A DNA stretch of 64,000 bases. It comes from JADFQT01 sp965216025 (GTDB lineage: Bacteria > Chloroflexota > Dehalococcoidia > Lucifugimonadales > UBA3495). The notes under the pieces were generated by a model. The model made no database searches. It was not told the DNA's origin and worked only from the letters and a program-made list of their open reading frames with translations. Position numbers and translations under genes: made by a program. How positions within the stretch are numbered: the first letter of the stretch is position 1; every line of letters starts with the position of its first letter. This document shows positions 52,843 to 62,580 of the stretch, in pieces. The stretch is from contig CBDCEX010000017.1 of NCBI GenBank assembly GCA_965216025.1, positions 868,001-932,000 of the forward strand, written 5' to 3'.

Positions 52843-53391
52843 ATGGCTGAGCACGGCGCCGGAGAGCCCACGGTTGAGAGCAAGCTAGTCTACGAGGGCC
52901 GTATCTTGGACCTGCGAGTTGATACGGTTCGCCTACCCAGCGGCCGGCTGACCACCCGGGAAATAGCCGAGCACTCGGATTCGGTCTGCATGGTGCCCCT
53001 GGACAACCAGGGCAAGGTATTGCTGGTGCGGCAATACCGAAAGTCGGTAGAGTCGAACCTGCTGGAAGTGCCCGCCGGAGGAATCGACGAGAATGAAGCT
53101 CCCGAAGCTGCGGCGCTTCGCGAGTTGCAGGAAGAGGTGGGGTATACCGCGCGCAAGATCGTGCGCTTGGCTGGCTTCTGGGTTTCCCCCGGCTGGTGCA
53201 CCGAATTCATGTACGCCTACCTGGCGACCGAGCTGAGTCCCGCCCAGTTGGAGGCCGACTTTGATGAGGATATCGCGGTGATTCGAGTGGCCTTGGCCGA
53301 TACCTTAGATCTGATCACCAGGGGAGAGATTCAAGACGCAAAAAGCGTCGCCTCCCTGTTGCTGGCGATGCGGCACCTGGATGATAATTAG
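52843..53391 (+). CDS. Nudix hydrolase, ADP-ribose pyrophosphatase type
   Basis: The 182 residues include the Nudix box GGIDENEAPEAAALRELQEEVGY (G-x5-E-x7-R-E-x-x-E-E-x-G) at about residues 79-101 and the ADP-ribose-type words LLVRQYR, LLEVPAGG and GFWVSPGWCTEFMYAYLA. These point to cleavage of ADP-ribose to AMP and ribose-5-phosphate. It follows the NAD kinase gene by 12 bp, a natural NAD-metabolism pair. Confidence 0.92.
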   Translation: MAEHGAGEPTVESKLVYEGRILDLRVDTVRLPSGRLTTREIAEHSDSVCMVPLDNQGKVLLVRQYRKSVESNLLEVPAGGIDENEAPEAAALRELQEEVGYTARKIVRLAGFWVSPGWCTEFMYAYLATELSPAQLEADFDEDIAVIRVALADTLDLITRGEIQDAKSVASLLLAMRHLDDN

Positions 53392-53448
53392 CGAAGATAA
53401 TTAGCGGCGCCACTTCTGGACCGATCCAGAGAGGGCGAGGGGAACGGA

Positions 53449-55128
53449 ATGCTGGAACATGACGTCTTGGTAATCGGCGCCGGTCTCGCGGGCATGCGGG
53501 CGGCCATCGCCGCCCAAGCCGGCGGCGCCAATACCGCCATAATCAGTAAGGTGCATCCGGTGCGCAGCCATTCCAACGCCGCTCAGGGGGGTATCAATGC
53601 CGCCTTGACGGATCGGGGGGACGACTGGGAAGAGCACGCCTATGACACCATCAAGGGCAGCGACTTCCTGGGAGACCAGGATGCCATCGAGATCATGTGC
53701 CAGGTGGCTGGCAAGTCCTTGATCGACATGGAGCACATGGGTGTCACCTTTAACCGGGACGACGAGGGTAAGCTGGGCACCCGGGCATTTGGCGGCCAGC
53801 GGCGGGCCAGGACCTTCTTCGTGGGAGACTTCACCGGCCAGGCTATGCTCCATGTAATGTTTGAGCAGCTGGTGAAATCGGGGATACGCAGCTACGAGGA
53901 ATGGTTCGTTACCTCGCTGATTCAGGACGGTGAGCAGGTGGCTGGCGTGCTGGCGCTGGAAATCCGTACGGGACAGCTGTACGCCATCCGCGCCAAAACC
54001 GTCATTTTCTGCACCGGGGGCTGCGGGCGCCTGTTTGAGCCCAGTACCAATGCACTGATCGTCACCGGCGACGGTATGGGACTGGCCTACAACGCCGGAG
54101 CCCGCCTGATGGATATGGAGATGGTACAGTACCATCCCACGACCCTGGCAGGCAGCGGCGTGCTGATTTCCGAGGCGGCTCGGGGTGAGGGAGCCTATCT
54201 CCGCGATAGGAACGGCGATCGCTTTATGGAGAAGTATGCGCCCAACATGATGGAGCTGGCTTCCCGGGACGTGGTGTCCCGGGCCGAGCAGACGGAGATC
54301 GATGCCGGAAACGGCGTAGATGGGTGTGTATATCTGGACTGCACCCACCTGGGTGAGGCACTGATCCTGGAGAAGCTCAGCCAGATCCGGGAAATCGGCA
54401 TCGATCTGGCCGGCGCCGACATGATCAAGGAGCCCATCCCCATTCGGCCGGGTATGCACTACATCATGGGCGGAATCAAAACCGATGTCGACGGCTTGAC
54501 CAATGTGCCGGGCATCTACGCCGCCGGGGAATGCGCCAACGTCAGCGTTCACGGTGGCAATCGCCTGGGCGCCAACTCCCTGCTCGATACCATAGTCTTT
54601 GGGGAGCGCGCCGGGAGCCACGCCGCTTCCGCTTCCAGAGATTTGGACTTCATTGAGTTCAACGAGGACGAGACCGTGCGCAAAGAGGAGGCCCGAATCC
54701 AGGCGATGCTGGATCGGCCCGACAACGGAGACCGATGGGGCGGCATCCGGCAGGCGTTGGGCGAAACCATGAACAAGAACATAGCCGTGTACCGAAATCA
54801 GGTCGGAATCGAGGAGACCCTGCGGCTCATTCCGGAGTTGAAAGCCAGATATGCCCAGGTGCCGGTGCACAACAAGGGCCGGGTGTTCAATACCGACTTG
54901 GTCTTTGCCCTGGAGCTGGGATATATGCTGGACTGTGGGGAGGCCATCGCCGTCACGGCCCTGGAGCGTAAGGAGAGCCGGGGGGCCCAGGCTCGTACCG
55001 ATTACCCGACTCGGGACGACGAGAATTGGCTCAAGCACATCACGGTGACCAGGGGCGAGGTTGGTCCGGAGCTGGGCTATTTGCCGGTTACCATAACCAA
55101 GTGGACTCCCGAGGAGCGAAAATACTGA
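53449..55128 (+). CDS. sdhA: Succinate dehydrogenase/fumarate reductase flavoprotein subunit
   Basis: The FAD subunit interconverts succinate and fumarate. The 559 residues have VIGAGLAGMRAA (FAD binding, from residue 9), RSHSNAAQGGINAA with the His that usually holds FAD covalently, YHPTTLAGSGVLISEAARGEGAYL in the active site, and GECANVSVHGGNRLGANSLLD. It is followed by sdhB after 6 bp and then by a CCG subunit. The direction of the reaction cannot be told from sequence. Confidence 0.95.
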   Translation: MLEHDVLVIGAGLAGMRAAIAAQAGGANTAIISKVHPVRSHSNAAQGGINAALTDRGDDWEEHAYDTIKGSDFLGDQDAIEIMCQVAGKSLIDMEHMGVTFNRDDEGKLGTRAFGGQRRARTFFVGDFTGQAMLHVMFEQLVKSGIRSYEEWFVTSLIQDGEQVAGVLALEIRTGQLYAIRAKTVIFCTGGCGRLFEPSTNALIVTGDGMGLAYNAGARLMDMEMVQYHPTTLAGSGVLISEAARGEGAYLRDRNGDRFMEKYAPNMMELASRDVVSRAEQTEIDAGNGVDGCVYLDCTHLGEALILEKLSQIREIGIDLAGADMIKEPIPIRPGMHYIMGGIKTDVDGLTNVPGIYAAGECANVSVHGGNRLGANSLLDTIVFGERAGSHAASASRDLDFIEFNEDETVRKEEARIQAMLDRPDNGDRWGGIRQALGETMNKNIAVYRNQVGIEETLRLIPELKARYAQVPVHNKGRVFNTDLVFALELGYMLDCGEAIAVTALERKESRGAQARTDYPTRDDENWLKHITVTRGEVGPELGYLPVTITKWTPEERKY

Positions 55129-55134
55129 CGGCTT

Positions 55135-56106
55135 ATGGATGTAAAAGTCAACATTAAAAGGTTCGACCCCGATGCCGGCGCGCCGGCTGCGTACTGGCAG
55201 GAGTTTTCCCTGGCGGTCCCCCAAACCGCCACGGTATTGGATGCGCTAATCCAGATCCGGGAGGAGATGGACGGCACACTGAGCCTGCGCTGCTCTTGCC
55301 GTAGCGCTATCTGCGGCTCCTGCGCCATGAGAGTAAATGGACATGCCGTCCTGGCTTGCAAGACCAGGGCGTCGGAATCCCTCAACCCTGAGGGGGTCAT
55401 GACGGTAGAACCGGCCGGGAACATGCCGGTAATGAAGGACCTGGTGGTCGACTTCGACCCCTTCTGGGAAAAGATTCGCGCCGTGGAACCCTACCTGCGA
55501 CCCCAGGGCCTGGTACCCGAAGGCGAGTACATCGCCTCCAACGAATCCATGCTCCACCTTTCCAGCGTGACCGCCTGTATCATGTGCGGGGCCTGCGTCT
55601 CCGATTGCACCGTTTTGGAGGTGGACCCGACCTTCCTGGGTCCGGCGGCGCTGGCCAAGGCCTACCGATTTACCGCCGACCCCCGGGATGGGGATGCCGC
55701 CGGGGTGTCTCAGGGCAGGCTTGAGCAGCTCGGTCTACCTTCCGGCATGTGGGACTGTACCCGCTGCAACGAGTGCGTTCAGGTTTGTCCCAAGGGCGTA
55801 GCGCCGATGGACCGGATTATGGCGCTGCGGGAGCAGGCTATCTCCTTGGGGTTGGGTGACAACAACGGCGCGCGCCACGCTGAGGCCTTTACCGAGTCGG
55901 TGGCTCATTCCGGCCGTCTCGACGAGCTGCGGCTGCCAGTCAAGACCGTGGGCATTTTCAACCTGCCGGCGCTGCTCAGCTTCTTACCCGTAGGACTGCG
56001 CGCCATGACCCACGGCAAGCTGCCTCCCCTGGTGCACAAGAGCGTGGAGAACGTTCAGAGCGTGCGCCGCATATTCAGCAAGGTAAATCAACCCCCGAAA
56101 AATTAG
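55135..56106 (+). CDS. sdhB: Succinate dehydrogenase/fumarate reductase iron-sulphur subunit
   Basis: The 323 residues carry a 2Fe-2S site (CSCRSAICGSCAMRVNGHAVLAC), a first cluster set CIMCGACVSDC and a second CTRCNECVQVCPKG. The protein is about 80 residues longer than standard SdhB, with a C-terminal extension as found in enzymes that pair with a CCG-domain subunit. It is co-directional with sdhA. Confidence 0.95.
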   Translation: MDVKVNIKRFDPDAGAPAAYWQEFSLAVPQTATVLDALIQIREEMDGTLSLRCSCRSAICGSCAMRVNGHAVLACKTRASESLNPEGVMTVEPAGNMPVMKDLVVDFDPFWEKIRAVEPYLRPQGLVPEGEYIASNESMLHLSSVTACIMCGACVSDCTVLEVDPTFLGPAALAKAYRFTADPRDGDAAGVSQGRLEQLGLPSGMWDCTRCNECVQVCPKGVAPMDRIMALREQAISLGLGDNNGARHAEAFTESVAHSGRLDELRLPVKTVGIFNLPALLSFLPVGLRAMTHGKLPPLVHKSVENVQSVRRIFSKVNQPPKN

Positions 56107-56208
56107 CCGCTTCACAGCTTCGCCATCACTAAATCATAATCGGAGGACTTGCTGAGCCTTGGGCATATAGCTAATCACGGTTGGGGCAGTCACCGTTTGG
56201 GAAAATCC

Positions 56209-56291
56209 CCCTTTGTCCCCCTTTGCAAAGGGGGATACACCCGGTCCCCCTTTTAAAAAGGGGGACTTAGGGGGATTTGGATCTCACAGGT
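56209..56291. repeat. Dispersed repeat, second copy, between sdhB and the CCG subunit gene
   Basis: Two G/C-rich hairpins lie here: CCCCCTTTGCAAAGGGGG and, at 56246-56291, CCCCCTTTTAAAAAGGGGG followed by ACTTAGGGGGATTTGGATCT, nearly identical to 51695-51740. It fills most of the 210-bp gap between sdhB and the next gene. Confidence 0.8.
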
Positions 56292-56317
56292 ATAATAATT
56301 TCTTCGAGGGACGATAG

Positions 56318-57205
56318 GTGAAATACGCTTTCTTTCCTGGCTGCGTGTCTCAGGGTGGAGCTCCCGAGCTTCACACCGCCACCATGCTCATCTGCCAAAA
56401 ACTTGGTATCGAAATCCAGGAGATTAGCGGCTGGACTTGCTGCGGCGCCGGGGTGATGCAGGAGAAAAATCAGCTCTTTAGCGACACCCTCAATGCTCGG
56501 ACCTTTGCCAAGGCTGAGCAAGCCGGCCTGCCGATCCTGACTATTTGCAGCACCTGCCAGGGAGTGATGGGTCAGGCCAACCTGCGGATGAAGCGCGACC
56601 CGGAGTATCTGGCCCAGATCAACTCCTACCTGGCCGAGGAAGGTCTGGAATACCAGGGGACCGCCCAGCCCAAGCATCTGCTTTGGATTCTCATTGAAGA
56701 TTATGGTCTGGACAACCTGCTGGCCCAGGTTACCCGGCCCCTTTCCGGACTGCGGGTGGCGCCCTTCTACGGGTGCTACATCGTTCGACCGACAGAGGCG
56801 CTGGACATAGAGGAGCACCCGGAGCGGCAGACCTCGCTGGAGACCCTGATTGAAAAGCTGGGAGCCACGCTAGTGGACTTCGCGGGCAAGACCCGTTGCT
56901 GCGGTTTCCCCATCCTGACCATTAACGAGAAGAACTCGGTGGCCATGGTCGCCAAGCACACCGCTGAGGTCAAGGAGTTGGGCGCCGATGCCATGGTGAC
57001 GCCCTGTCCCCTCTGCCACCTGAACCTGGACGGCTACCAGCCCAAGGCATCGAAGCAGCTGAATCGCAGCATAGACCTGCCCATTCTGCACCTGCCTCAG
57101 CTGATCGGCTTGGCCATGGGATTCAGCCATCAGGAGCTGGGTCTGCAGAAGCACATCATCGACACCAAGCCTTTGCAGCTGAGGATAGGGGCTGCTGGAA
57201 ACTAG
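56318..57205 (+). CDS. CCG-domain (HdrB/SdhE-like) subunit of the succinate/fumarate enzyme
   Basis: The 295 residues contain two CCG domains: an N-terminal FFPGCVSQ with WTCCGAGV and STCQGVM, and a C-terminal YGCYIVRP with TRCCGFPI and TPCPLCHLNLD. These Cys-rich motifs bind an unusual 4Fe-4S centre in HdrB and in SdhE/MfrE-type subunits. The start is a GTG at 56318. With sdhAB upstream and no membrane anchors, it should link the enzyme to the membrane or to a thiol or quinone partner, as in Sulfolobus-type SdhABEF and Campylobacter MfrABE. Confidence 0.88.
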   Translation: MKYAFFPGCVSQGGAPELHTATMLICQKLGIEIQEISGWTCCGAGVMQEKNQLFSDTLNARTFAKAEQAGLPILTICSTCQGVMGQANLRMKRDPEYLAQINSYLAEEGLEYQGTAQPKHLLWILIEDYGLDNLLAQVTRPLSGLRVAPFYGCYIVRPTEALDIEEHPERQTSLETLIEKLGATLVDFAGKTRCCGFPILTINEKNSVAMVAKHTAEVKELGADAMVTPCPLCHLNLDGYQPKASKQLNRSIDLPILHLPQLIGLAMGFSHQELGLQKHIIDTKPLQLRIGAAGN

Positions 57206-57233
57206 GTTTATTCCGCAATCGATCCAGGTATCT

Positions 57234-57264
57234 AAAAGGTCCCGGTAAGCAACCGGGACCTTTT
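57234..57264. terminator. Rho-independent terminator, usable in both directions
   Basis: AAAAGGTCCCGGT (57234-57246) pairs exactly with ACCGGGACCTTTT (57252-57264) around AAGCA. It lies between the plus-strand CCG gene and the minus-strand Uma2-like gene, and the flanking A and T runs allow termination from either side. Confidence 0.9.
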
Positions 57265-57306
57265 GGGTTTCTGCGGCAGGGTCGAGAAACTACTGACAGC
57301 GGCGGC

Positions 57307-57864
57307 TCAAGAAAACAGGCCCCTGATATCGGCGGAGAAGCCAGGGATGACCTGGCCGCCGTCTAGGGTGTCTTCTTCCGATAAAACTTCAAAATCGTCG
57401 GTTGAGCGGTAAACCGTGACCGAACGGGTCGCCGGATCAATCGCCCAGAGCAGGCGCACCCCCGATCGCATCCAATCGGCAACCTTCTCTCGCACTTCCC
57501 GCGCCGTATCGCCGGGCGATACCACCTCCACCTCCACCGCCAGATCCGGCACCATTTCCAGGTAGCCCGGCGGCAATTCTCCAGCTGGCAGTCTTTCCTT
57601 GGCTACGAAGGCAGCGTCCGGAGCCCGGACTGTGTCCGGATCCCGCCTGAGAATAAATCCGGTCTCCGCGGCGAAGACTTCACCCAACTCATTTGATCTA
57701 ACATAGGAACCGAGGACAATCCCGATCCGCATGGCGATGCTGCCGTGTCTGCCCCCAGCTGGGGGCATCTCCCAAAGTACTCCTTTCACCAGCTCGTAGC
57801 GACGGCCGGTGGTCGACAGCCGGAGCAGTTCTTCTGCGGTCAGTGTCGCTTTCTTAGCACGCAT
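57307..57864 (-). CDS. Uma2/DUF820-family putative nuclease
   Basis: The 185 residues match the Uma2 family (restriction-endonuclease-like fold): TAEELLRLSTTGRRYELVKGVLWEMPPAGGRHG at the start, RAPDAAFV, PDLAVEVEVVSPGD and VREKVADWMRSGVRLLWAIDP with the conserved Asp and E-x-x-x. Family members are very abundant in Cyanobacteria and Chloroflexota, with no clear substrate. A GGGAG site precedes the ATG, 14 bp after the aminotransferase stop. Confidence 0.9.
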   Translation of the reverse strand: MRAKKATLTAEELLRLSTTGRRYELVKGVLWEMPPAGGRHGSIAMRIGIVLGSYVRSNELGEVFAAETGFILRRDPDTVRAPDAAFVAKERLPAGELPPGYLEMVPDLAVEVEVVSPGDTAREVREKVADWMRSGVRLLWAIDPATRSVTVYRSTDDFEVLSEEDTLDGGQVIPGFSADIRGLFS

Positions 57865-57878
57865 TGCTGCTCTCCCTG

Positions 57879-59174
57879 TTACTCCAGCAGCGTGGGGACT
57901 ACGGCTTTAAAGGCCGCAAGGGTGCGTTCTATGTCTTCATCGGTGTGGGCCAGGGATGGGTAGAATTTTTGAGGCCAAGCCTTCAGGACCCCCTGGGCCA
58001 GCATTCCAGCATTAAACCGGCTCGTCATCTGCGAGTCGCCCGCCAATCCGTCCCGGTAATTCCGCACCGGCCGGTCGGAAAAGAACACGTCAAAGAGGAC
58101 GCTTTCGCCGCAGCTTTGAACCGCAATGCCCTGCTCCTGGCAGCTCTCCAGCAGTCCCTGGCGGACTCGTTCACCAATGGCATGCAGGTCCTGGTAGGTT
58201 CCTTCCTTACGTAACTCCGCCAATGTCGCCAGTCCCGCGGCGCAGGCGATGGGGTTACCGTTCAGCGTGCCGATCTGGTTTACATAAGTATCGGAGGCAG
58301 CCAGACCCTGGTCATAAACCGACATGATGTCGTCCCGGCCCATGGCCGCTGCCAATGGGTATCCTCCGCCCATTATCTTACCCATCGAGCACAGGTCCGG
58401 CGTGACCCCGTAAAACTCCTGGGCCCCGCCGTAGGCCAGCCGAAATCCGGTGACCACCTCATCGAATATCAGCGGTATGTTATATTTGCCGGTCAACTCG
58501 CGGAGCCCCTGGAGAAAGCCGGGCTGGGGAGCGATGATTCGCTGGAGAGGCTCGACGATGACCGCTGCCAGCTCCTGCTGGTGGGCCTCGATTATAGTCG
58601 TGGTGGTTTCCAGGTCGTTAAATGGGGCAACCAGCATCAGATCCTTAATGGCGGCGGGTATGCCACCGGAGCTGGCCACCGCCTGCGGGAATTCCTCCCC
58701 GGCGGTCGGGGTAACGCTCATCAGGGCGTAGTCGCTGGTGCCGTGGAACCCGCCCTCAAACTTCAGAACTTTTTCTCGTTTGGTAAAGGCGCGGGCGGCT
58801 CGCATACACTGGAAACAGGCATCGGTGCCGCTGGTGGTGAAGCGGACCTTCTCCGCGCAGGGGACGGCCTGACAAAGCTCCTCGGCCAGCAACACGGCCT
58901 TCTCGTTGATGGTGAAGAAGGTGCTGCCCTGGGACACCGCCTCCATTACCGCCTCAATAATGGCAGGATGGGCGTGTCCCAGAACCATGGGTCCGGACCC
59001 CATCAGCCAGTCGACGTACTCATTGCCGCTGACGTCCCAGATCCGGCCACCCCGACCCTCCCGGGCCAGGAATTGCAGCTCAGTAGGGAAGGTGGTGTTG
59101 CCGCCGCTGCCGCCAGGCAAGTACCTGGCAGCCTTTTCTAGTAGCTCTCGTTCCAGAGGAGTGTGATTAGCCAA
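57879..59174 (-). CDS. Class III aminotransferase of the glutamate-1-semialdehyde mutase type
   Basis: The PLP enzyme has GSGGNTTFPTELQFLAREGRGGRIWDVSGNEYVDW near the start, GTDACFQCMRAARAFT, IFDEVVTGFR and the PLP lysine in SMGKIMGGGYPLAAAMGR. The TTG at 59174, seven bases after AAGGA, gives 431 residues as usual for HemL; the longer frame to 59246 also starts with TTG and adds no family sequence. It is divergent from true HemL, so it may act on another amino acid. No other haem synthesis gene is adjacent. Confidence 0.8.
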   Translation of the reverse strand: MANHTPLERELLEKAARYLPGGSGGNTTFPTELQFLAREGRGGRIWDVSGNEYVDWLMGSGPMVLGHAHPAIIEAVMEAVSQGSTFFTINEKAVLLAEELCQAVPCAEKVRFTTSGTDACFQCMRAARAFTKREKVLKFEGGFHGTSDYALMSVTPTAGEEFPQAVASSGGIPAAIKDLMLVAPFNDLETTTTIIEAHQQELAAVIVEPLQRIIAPQPGFLQGLRELTGKYNIPLIFDEVVTGFRLAYGGAQEFYGVTPDLCSMGKIMGGGYPLAAAMGRDDIMSVYDQGLAASDTYVNQIGTLNGNPIACAAGLATLAELRKEGTYQDLHAIGERVRQGLLESCQEQGIAVQSCGESVLFDVFFSDRPVRNYRDGLAGDSQMTSRFNAGMLAQGVLKAWPQKFYPSLAHTDEDIERTLAAFKAVVPTLLE

Positions 59175-59272
59175 AGGGTTTATCCTTGCCGTCAGATTGC
59201 TTTCAAGCTTCGGCAATTGGCCGTATCTCTGGCTCAGTTCGCACAAGCCAGAGGAAGAACATGGCGAAAGTT

Positions 59273-60217
59273 TTAGCCGCTTGCCGCCTTGGCCTGGTTC
59301 ATAATATCCACCAGCTCTTGGACGCTGTCGGCGGAGCGCTGGAGCGCCTGCTTTTCCTCGGGCGTAAGGCGAATTTCAATGATCTGCTCCATACCCGCCG
59401 CTCCTATCTTCACCGGTACGCCGACACACAATCCGTTGATGCCATATTCACCTTCCAGGTGGGTGCAGGCGGGCAGAATGCGCTTTTTGTCCAGCAGAAC
59501 CGCCTCCACCATCTGGGTAATCGCGGCGGAAGGAGCGTAGTAGGCGCTGCCTGATTTGAGCAAAGCCACGATCTCCCCGCCGCCCTGCCGGGCCCGCTGT
59601 ACCAGCTGCTCTACCTTTTCTTCAGCCATCATCTCGCTGATGGGTATGCCGCCGACCGTGGTGAACCGGACCAAGGGCACCATGTCATCGCCATGGCCGC
59701 CCAGCACGTAGGCTTGCACGTCCTCCACCGACACCTGCAACTCCTGCGCGATGAAGGTCCGGAAACGGGCGGTGTCCAGAACGCCGGCCATACCGAACAC
59801 CCGGTTTCTGGGGAAGCCGCTGGTCTCGAAGACATTCTGCACCATAGCATCCAGGGGATTGGTAACCGCGATTATGATGCATTCTGGGGAGTATTTGACC
59901 ACCTCCTGGGTAACCGCCGAGGTGATCTTCATATTGGTCAGAAGCAGGTCGTCCCGGCTCATACCCGGACCCCGGGCGATGCCGGCAGTAATGATCACGA
60001 CATCTGAGTTGGCGGATTCCTGGTAGCCGTTGCTGCCGGTAATGCTGGCATCGGAGCCGGTAACCGGGCCGGACTCCAGCATGTCCAGGGCTTTACCCTG
60101 GGGCAGGTCTTCCACCACATCTACCAGGACCACGTCGGCGTAGCCCAATTGATGAATTCGCTGGGCAGTGGTGGCGCCAACGTTGCCGGCGCCTACAACG
60201 GTTACCTTACTCCGCAT
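59273..60217 (-). CDS. mdh: Malate dehydrogenase, LDH-like type
   Basis: The 314 residues have VTVVGAGNVGATTAQRI (NAD binding), DVVEDLPQGKALDM with the NAD-selecting Asp, GIARGPGMSRDDLL with substrate Arg residues, AVTNPLDAM, MAGVLDTARFR and the catalytic His in VLGGHGDDMVPL. The Arg in the RGPGMSR loop favours malate over lactate. The ATG has GGAGGAAGAGGA upstream. It lies next to isocitrate dehydrogenase on the same strand. Confidence 0.95.
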   Translation of the reverse strand: MRSKVTVVGAGNVGATTAQRIHQLGYADVVLVDVVEDLPQGKALDMLESGPVTGSDASITGSNGYQESANSDVVIITAGIARGPGMSRDDLLLTNMKITSAVTQEVVKYSPECIIIAVTNPLDAMVQNVFETSGFPRNRVFGMAGVLDTARFRTFIAQELQVSVEDVQAYVLGGHGDDMVPLVRFTTVGGIPISEMMAEEKVEQLVQRARQGGGEIVALLKSGSAYYAPSAAITQMVEAVLLDKKRILPACTHLEGEYGINGLCVGVPVKIGAAGMEQIIEIRLTPEEKQALQRSADSVQELVDIMNQAKAASG

Positions 60218-60348
60218 GTAATTCCTCTTCCTCCATGATTGTCAAGGAGTGGGTGGGGCTAAAATTCCGAGGCTGGGGAATGGGTCGGAGACGCCGCTAT
60301 TCCTGCCAGGAATCCTGAGCTGCGCCTTCTCGACCCGAAACTATAGCA

Positions 60349-62580
60349 TCAATCGATGCCATCCACGATCGCATTCAGAGTCGCGCTGGGGCGCATGGCT
60401 TTGGCGGCCAGCTCATCATTGGGATGGTAATAACCACCGATATCCACCGGCTGTCCCTGGGCGTCGTTCAGCTCCTGAACGATCCTGTCTTCGTTGGCGG
60501 CCAACTGCTTGGCCACCTCGGTAAAGCGAGCGTGCAGCTCTGGATCTTGGGTCTGCTTGGCCAGCGCTTCCGCCCAGTACAGAGCGAGGTAGAAATGACT
60601 GCCTCGGGTGTCCAGTTCGTTCACCCGGCGCGATGGCGACCGATTGTTTTCCAAATACTGCCCAATCGCTTGGTCTAGGGTCTCAGCAATGAGCTTCGCC
60701 TTGTCGTTCTTATACACCTCGCCGAAATGCTCGAAGGAAGCGACCTGGGCACAGAATTCACCCAGAGAATCCCACCGCAAATGGCCCTCCTGCAGGAACT
60801 GCTGTACATGCCTGGGAGCCGTCCCACCAGCGCCTGTCTCAAATAGCCCACCGCCGTCAAGCAGGGGGACGATAGAAAGCATCTTGGCGCTGGTGCCCAA
60901 TTCCAGGATGGGGAAGAGATCAGTTAAATAATCACGCAGCACGTTACCAGTCACGGAAATCGTGTCCTGGCCAGCTCGGCTACGCGCCATCGTGAACCCC
61001 ATCGCGTCGATAGTAGACATGGTGCGAATGTCCAACCCGACCGTGTCGTGCGTGGGCAGATATTGGTCCACCTTCTTAATCAGCTCAGCGTCGTGAGCCC
61101 GCTTCGAATCCAACCAAATAATGGCCGGCGAGCCGGTGGCTTTAGCCCGATTGACCCCAAGCTTGACCCAGTCCTGAACCGACGCGTCTTTGGTTTGGCA
61201 CATCCGAAAGATATCGCCTTCCTCAACGCTCTGTTCCATCAGTGCCCTGCCCGATGCGTCCACGACCCGAATCGCCCCGTTACCGGGAGCTTTAAAGGTC
61301 TTGTCGTGAGACCCATACTCTTCGGCCTGTTGGGCCATCAGCCCCACATTGGAGACACTACCCATGGTAGACGGATCAAACGCCCCAATCTTTTGGCATT
61401 CTTCGATAACCGCCTGATATAGAGTCGCATAAGAGCGATCCGGAATCATCGCGATGGTGTCGTGCAACTCGTTGTCGGGACCCCACGTGCGGCCGCCATC
61501 GCGAACAATCACGGGCATGGTGGCATCAATAATCACATCACTCGGCACATGCAAATTGGTGATACCCCGGCCGGAGTCCACCATAGCCAGCTCTGGGCGG
61601 GCGCTATAAACCGCCTGGATATCTGCCTCAATTTCCGCTCGTTTGGCCTCAGGCAGAGACTGAATTTTGGTGTAGAGTTCCGCCAATCCATTGTCGGGGT
61701 CCACCCCGAGCTCACCCAGCACAGCCGCGTGTTTGGTCAACACGTCCTGGTAGTAAACCGACAGACAATGGCCGAAAATTATCGGATCAGACACGCGCAT
61801 CATGGTCGTCTTCAGGTGCAAAGAAAGCAACACGCCATCAGCTTTAGCCTTTTCCATCTCGTCAGCGAAAAACTGGCGTAGCGCCTTCACCTTCATAACA
61901 GCACAATCGACGATTTCATTGGCTACCAAGGGGATACCGGCTTTGAGTACGGTCACACTACCATCGCCAGCCACGAACTCGATCGTAGCCGATCCCGCTG
62001 CCCCGACTGTCACGGCCTGTTCACTAGCGTAAAAATCACCACTTGTCATGTGGCCAACCCGGGTTTTGGACACTTCCGGCCAGTCCTGCATCATCTGATG
62101 GGGATTGCGTTGGCCGTGCTCTTTAACCGCGGTGGACGACCGGCGATCGGAGTTCCCTTCCCGCAGAACCGGGTTGACCGCACTACCCAACACCCTGGAA
62201 AAGCGCTGATGCAGGTCGCGTTCTTTGTCGGTTGTAGGCACATCGGGGTAGTCGGGAATATTATATCCCTTGTCCTGTAATTCCTTGATCGCCTCCTTTA
62301 ACTGGGGAATAGAGGCACTGATATTGGGCAGCTTGACAATGTTCGCCGCCGGGTCCAAGCACAGCTCACCGGCCATGGTCAGATAATCGGAGATTTTTTG
62401 CTCATCTGTCAGATTGTCTGGGAAATTGGCGATAATGCGGCCAGTCAACGAGATATCCCAGGTCTCCAGTTCAATGCCGGACCCCTTGGTAAAAGCCTGG
62501 AGAATCGGCAAAAACGAGTAGGTGGCCAGGGCCGGAGCCTCATCAACTTGAGTATAAATAATCGAGGACGTTTCTGGCAT
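60349..62580 (-). CDS. icd: Monomeric isocitrate dehydrogenase (NADP-type)
   Basis: The monomeric class oxidises isocitrate to 2-oxoglutarate, normally with NADP. The ATG at 62580 after AAGGAG gives 743 residues, the class-typical length. Visible are IIYTQVDEAPALATYSFLPI at the start, REGNSDRRSSTAVKEHGQRNPH, SLHLKTTMMRVSDPIIFGH and YKNDKAKLIAETLDQAIGQYLENNRSPSRRVNELDTRGSHFYLALYWA. Together with mdh it supplies two TCA steps from the same strand. Confidence 0.97.
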   Translation of the reverse strand: MPETSSIIYTQVDEAPALATYSFLPILQAFTKGSGIELETWDISLTGRIIANFPDNLTDEQKISDYLTMAGELCLDPAANIVKLPNISASIPQLKEAIKELQDKGYNIPDYPDVPTTDKERDLHQRFSRVLGSAVNPVLREGNSDRRSSTAVKEHGQRNPHQMMQDWPEVSKTRVGHMTSGDFYASEQAVTVGAAGSATIEFVAGDGSVTVLKAGIPLVANEIVDCAVMKVKALRQFFADEMEKAKADGVLLSLHLKTTMMRVSDPIIFGHCLSVYYQDVLTKHAAVLGELGVDPDNGLAELYTKIQSLPEAKRAEIEADIQAVYSARPELAMVDSGRGITNLHVPSDVIIDATMPVIVRDGGRTWGPDNELHDTIAMIPDRSYATLYQAVIEECQKIGAFDPSTMGSVSNVGLMAQQAEEYGSHDKTFKAPGNGAIRVVDASGRALMEQSVEEGDIFRMCQTKDASVQDWVKLGVNRAKATGSPAIIWLDSKRAHDAELIKKVDQYLPTHDTVGLDIRTMSTIDAMGFTMARSRAGQDTISVTGNVLRDYLTDLFPILELGTSAKMLSIVPLLDGGGLFETGAGGTAPRHVQQFLQEGHLRWDSLGEFCAQVASFEHFGEVYKNDKAKLIAETLDQAIGQYLENNRSPSRRVNELDTRGSHFYLALYWAEALAKQTQDPELHARFTEVAKQLAANEDRIVQELNDAQGQPVDIGGYYHPNDELAAKAMRPSATLNAIVDGID

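Noticed and set aside
53401..55224. 607-codon minus-strand open frame opposite sdhA
   Set aside because: Long antisense frames are common opposite GC-rich genes. The translation is low-complexity His/Gly/Gln-rich, and sdhA on the plus strand is certain.
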